Below the pieces are notes generated by a model. It searched no databases. It was not told the origin of the DNA and saw only the letters and a program-made list of their open reading frames with translations. Positions 5,896-7,394 of a stretch of DNA of 7,394 bases are shown here, one piece after another. This DNA is from JBIKWN01 sp044376365. Lineage in GTDB: Bacteria > Bdellovibrionota_C > UBA2361 > JBIKWN01. A program made the translations under genes and the position numbers. The stretch covers positions 1 to 7,394 of the forward strand of contig JBILLA010000134.1 in the NCBI GenBank assembly GCA_044376365.1. The letters run 5' to 3'. How positions within the stretch are numbered: the stretch's first letter is position 1; the number at the start of each line of letters is the position of its first letter.

Positions 5896-7394
5896 GTGAT
5901 TCGTTGGCTACTTCAAATTAGTGTCTCAATTTTGATAGGCATAAGTCTACCAGAACTCTCGGCTTTTGCTGAAGGCGATGCTGCGCCAGCGCCAAGCTCA
6001 GAGAAAGTCGATGCCATTTTAGTCCTTGATCAATCAGGCAGCATGCTTGCAACTGATCCACAAAAGTTGCGCGTTGAAGGAGCCAAGCTCTTTACGCAGT
6101 TCCTTAAAAAAGGCGATAGGCTTGGTATTGTATCGTTTGCTGAAGATGCGACCGTGGTTCGACCACTGTCGGATTTTGATAGCAGCCAAATCGAATCTAT
6201 CGGCAGCATGATCGAGGAGATCCCAGCAACGGGTCAGTACACTGATATTGCTGCAGGAATTAATAAAGCTGTATCGATACTTTCTAGTGAAAGAAGAGAT
6301 GGGGTCAATACTACGATTATTCTTATGTCTGATGGTAAGATGGAGCCTCCGGCTGCTCATGGAGCTGTGGACATGCTCACTCAGAACCTGACTGAAATCA
6401 CGTTGCCAGAGCTTAAAAAACAAGAAACAAAAGTATATACCCTTGCGTTTAGTGATCAGGCCGATAAGGAATTTCTACAAGAGATTGCAGCGCTCACGGA
6501 TGCAATTAGTTGGTATACGCCAAACGCAGACAAAATTCATGAGTCTTTTGCAAACCTCTTTTTAGCAGTTAAGAAGCCACAGCTTGTACCGATGACAAAG
6601 CGTGGCTTTAAAATTGATGGCGATGTACAAGAGGCAACCTTCTATATTAATCGCGAAGATTCAACAGGAGAGATTGCGCTCATTAATCCTGCAGGTGAAG
6701 AGATCTCGAAAGCCAAGCTGCCACCAGATGTGAAATGGTTTAGTGGTCAGAAGTTTGAAGTTGTCACTATTCCAAAACCGGCATCTGGTGACTGGCAGAT
6801 TACAGGTGTTGCGCATCAAGATGGTTTTGCAACTGTGCTAACAAAACTTCGTCTAATATCTGAGTGGCCAACAAGCCTCTATGCACAGGGTAAAACCTTA
6901 CTTGAAGCGCGCCTATATGAGGATGATAAGCCTGTTGTGTTACCAGAGATGTCGCAAGCAATAACCTTTGCGTTTCAAGTGATGCCGACTGATAAAGTAT
7001 CAGAGCCAACAATTCGTGATTTCTTGGCTGATGATGGGAAAAATGGTGATAAGGTTGCAAAAGATGGTGTCTTTTCAAAGATTGTCGAAATAGAAGACGC
7101 TGGTGAATATAAGCTTCGAGTCCTTGCGAAAGCACCAACCTTTGAGCGAAATCAGCAGATGCCATTCCGCGTGAAGCCTCCGATGATCCAAATTGGTATC
7201 ACTGAAGTTGAGCAAAAAGTATTTGAACCAGTCTCTGAAGATGGACATGAAGCAGAAGCTCACGATGATGAGGACCATCGCCACGAACAAATTGAAGCAT
7301 TTGTTGTAACGCTCAATGATGATACGCAAGCACTTAAGAAAACGAGCGTTGATGTCATTGCTGTTGGCGATAAGGGGCTACGAATTAAAATCCC
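5896..7394 (+). CDS. secreted VWA-domain protein with beta-rich modules, 3' end outside window
   Basis: The frame is open from a stop at 5863-5865 to the window end, giving 499 visible residues. The best start is GTG at 5896, because it yields a good signal peptide: MIRW, a hydrophobic core, and cleavage after AFA (residue 25). TTG at 5881 is an alternative; neither has a clear Shine-Dalgarno. A von Willebrand A domain follows (about 36-215) with a complete MIDAS metal site: DQSGS at 45-49, Thr116 in TGQYTDIAAG, and Asp146 in ILMSDG. Such domains bind ligands or proteins through a divalent metal. After it come beta-rich, Ig-like stretches: about 228-305 (TGEIALINPAGEE, SGDWQITG), and about 318-425 with a DDGKNGDKVAKDGVFSK turn like those in secreted repeat proteins with C-terminal anchors. 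A charged patch of 4 His and 9 acidic residues lies at 448-464. Since the C-terminus is missing, a membrane or surface anchor cannot be judged. Ligand and pathway are unknown. Confidence 0.88.
   Translation, partial: MIRWLLQISVSILIGISLPELSAFAEGDAAPAPSSEKVDAILVLDQSGSMLATDPQKLRVEGAKLFTQFLKKGDRLGIVSFAEDATVVRPLSDFDSSQIESIGSMIEEIPATGQYTDIAAGINKAVSILSSERRDGVNTTIILMSDGKMEPPAAHGAVDMLTQNLTEITLPELKKQETKVYTLAFSDQADKEFLQEIAALTDAISWYTPNADKIHESFANLFLAVKKPQLVPMTKRGFKIDGDVQEATFYINREDSTGEIALINPAGEEISKAKLPPDVKWFSGQKFEVVTIPKPASGDWQITGVAHQDGFATVLTKLRLISEWPTSLYAQGKTLLEARLYEDDKPVVLPEMSQAITFAFQVMPTDKVSEPTIRDFLADDGKNGDKVAKDGVFSKIVEIEDAGEYKLRVLAKAPTFERNQQMPFRVKPPMIQIGITEVEQKVFEPVSEDGHEAEAHDDEDHRHEQIEAFVVTLNDDTQALKKTSVDVIAVGDKGLRIKI

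Noticed and set aside
5870..5898. CTGT followed by a TATATATAT run, considered as a LexA (SOS) box because E. coli ydjM is known as a LexA-linked gene.
   Set aside because: The matching ACAG half-site is missing at the needed spacing, and the site faces the VWA gene rather than the YdjM-like gene.
6034..6423. Open - strand frame of 129 codons opposite the VWA domain.
   Set aside because: The + strand frame encodes a clear VWA domain with a full MIDAS site; the opposite product shows no recognisable motif and an unlikely composition.
6800..7165. Open - strand frame of 121 codons, His- and Gln-rich, opposite the 3' part of the VWA gene.
   Set aside because: The Gln/His richness is the expected mirror of the + strand coding pattern; no domain is recognisable.

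Overview
The window carries five complete or nearly complete genes plus a sixth that runs off the right edge, packed with almost no intergenic space. It looks like a chromosomal piece from a Gram-negative bacterium. The penicillin-binding protein has the layout and C-terminal tail of the proteobacterial PBP1A type, including an inserted region between its two catalytic domains. The other proteins are mostly built for the inner membrane, the periplasm or the cell surface. The GldG / DUF4340 / PBP1A arrangement and mid-range GC content would suit a deltaproteobacterium-like lineage in the broad sense, but that placement is inference and weak.

Left block (1-4684, + strand): the tail of a GldG-type ABC-transporter auxiliary protein, a membrane-anchored DUF4340 protein, and a bifunctional peptidoglycan synthase PBP1A. 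The gaps are 11 and 5 bases, so this is very probably one operon. The ATPase and permease genes of the transporter would be expected left of the window. The block joins an export-type or gliding-type ABC module to cell-wall synthesis.

Middle block (4641-5832, - strand): an exported cyclophilin-type peptidyl-prolyl isomerase-like protein followed by a YdjM/DUF457-type integral membrane protein, overlapping by 11 bases and so probably translationally coupled. The 3' end of the membrane-protein gene overlaps the 3' end of the PBP1A gene by 44 bases, tail to tail. The cyclophilin has Leu where active members carry the catalytic Arg, and it has a plausible lipobox.

Right block (5896-7394, + strand): a secreted von Willebrand factor A protein with a complete MIDAS metal site, followed by beta-rich modules and a His/Asp/Glu-rich segment, cut by the window end. 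It is divergent from the cyclophilin gene, and the 63 bases between them must hold both leaders.

I see no RNA genes, CRISPR array, insertion sequence, attachment site or convincing intrinsic terminator. No clearly new multi-gene system is evident. The best leads are the Arg-to-Leu cyclophilin, the truncated VWA protein, and the pairing of the GldG/DUF4340 module with PBP1A.
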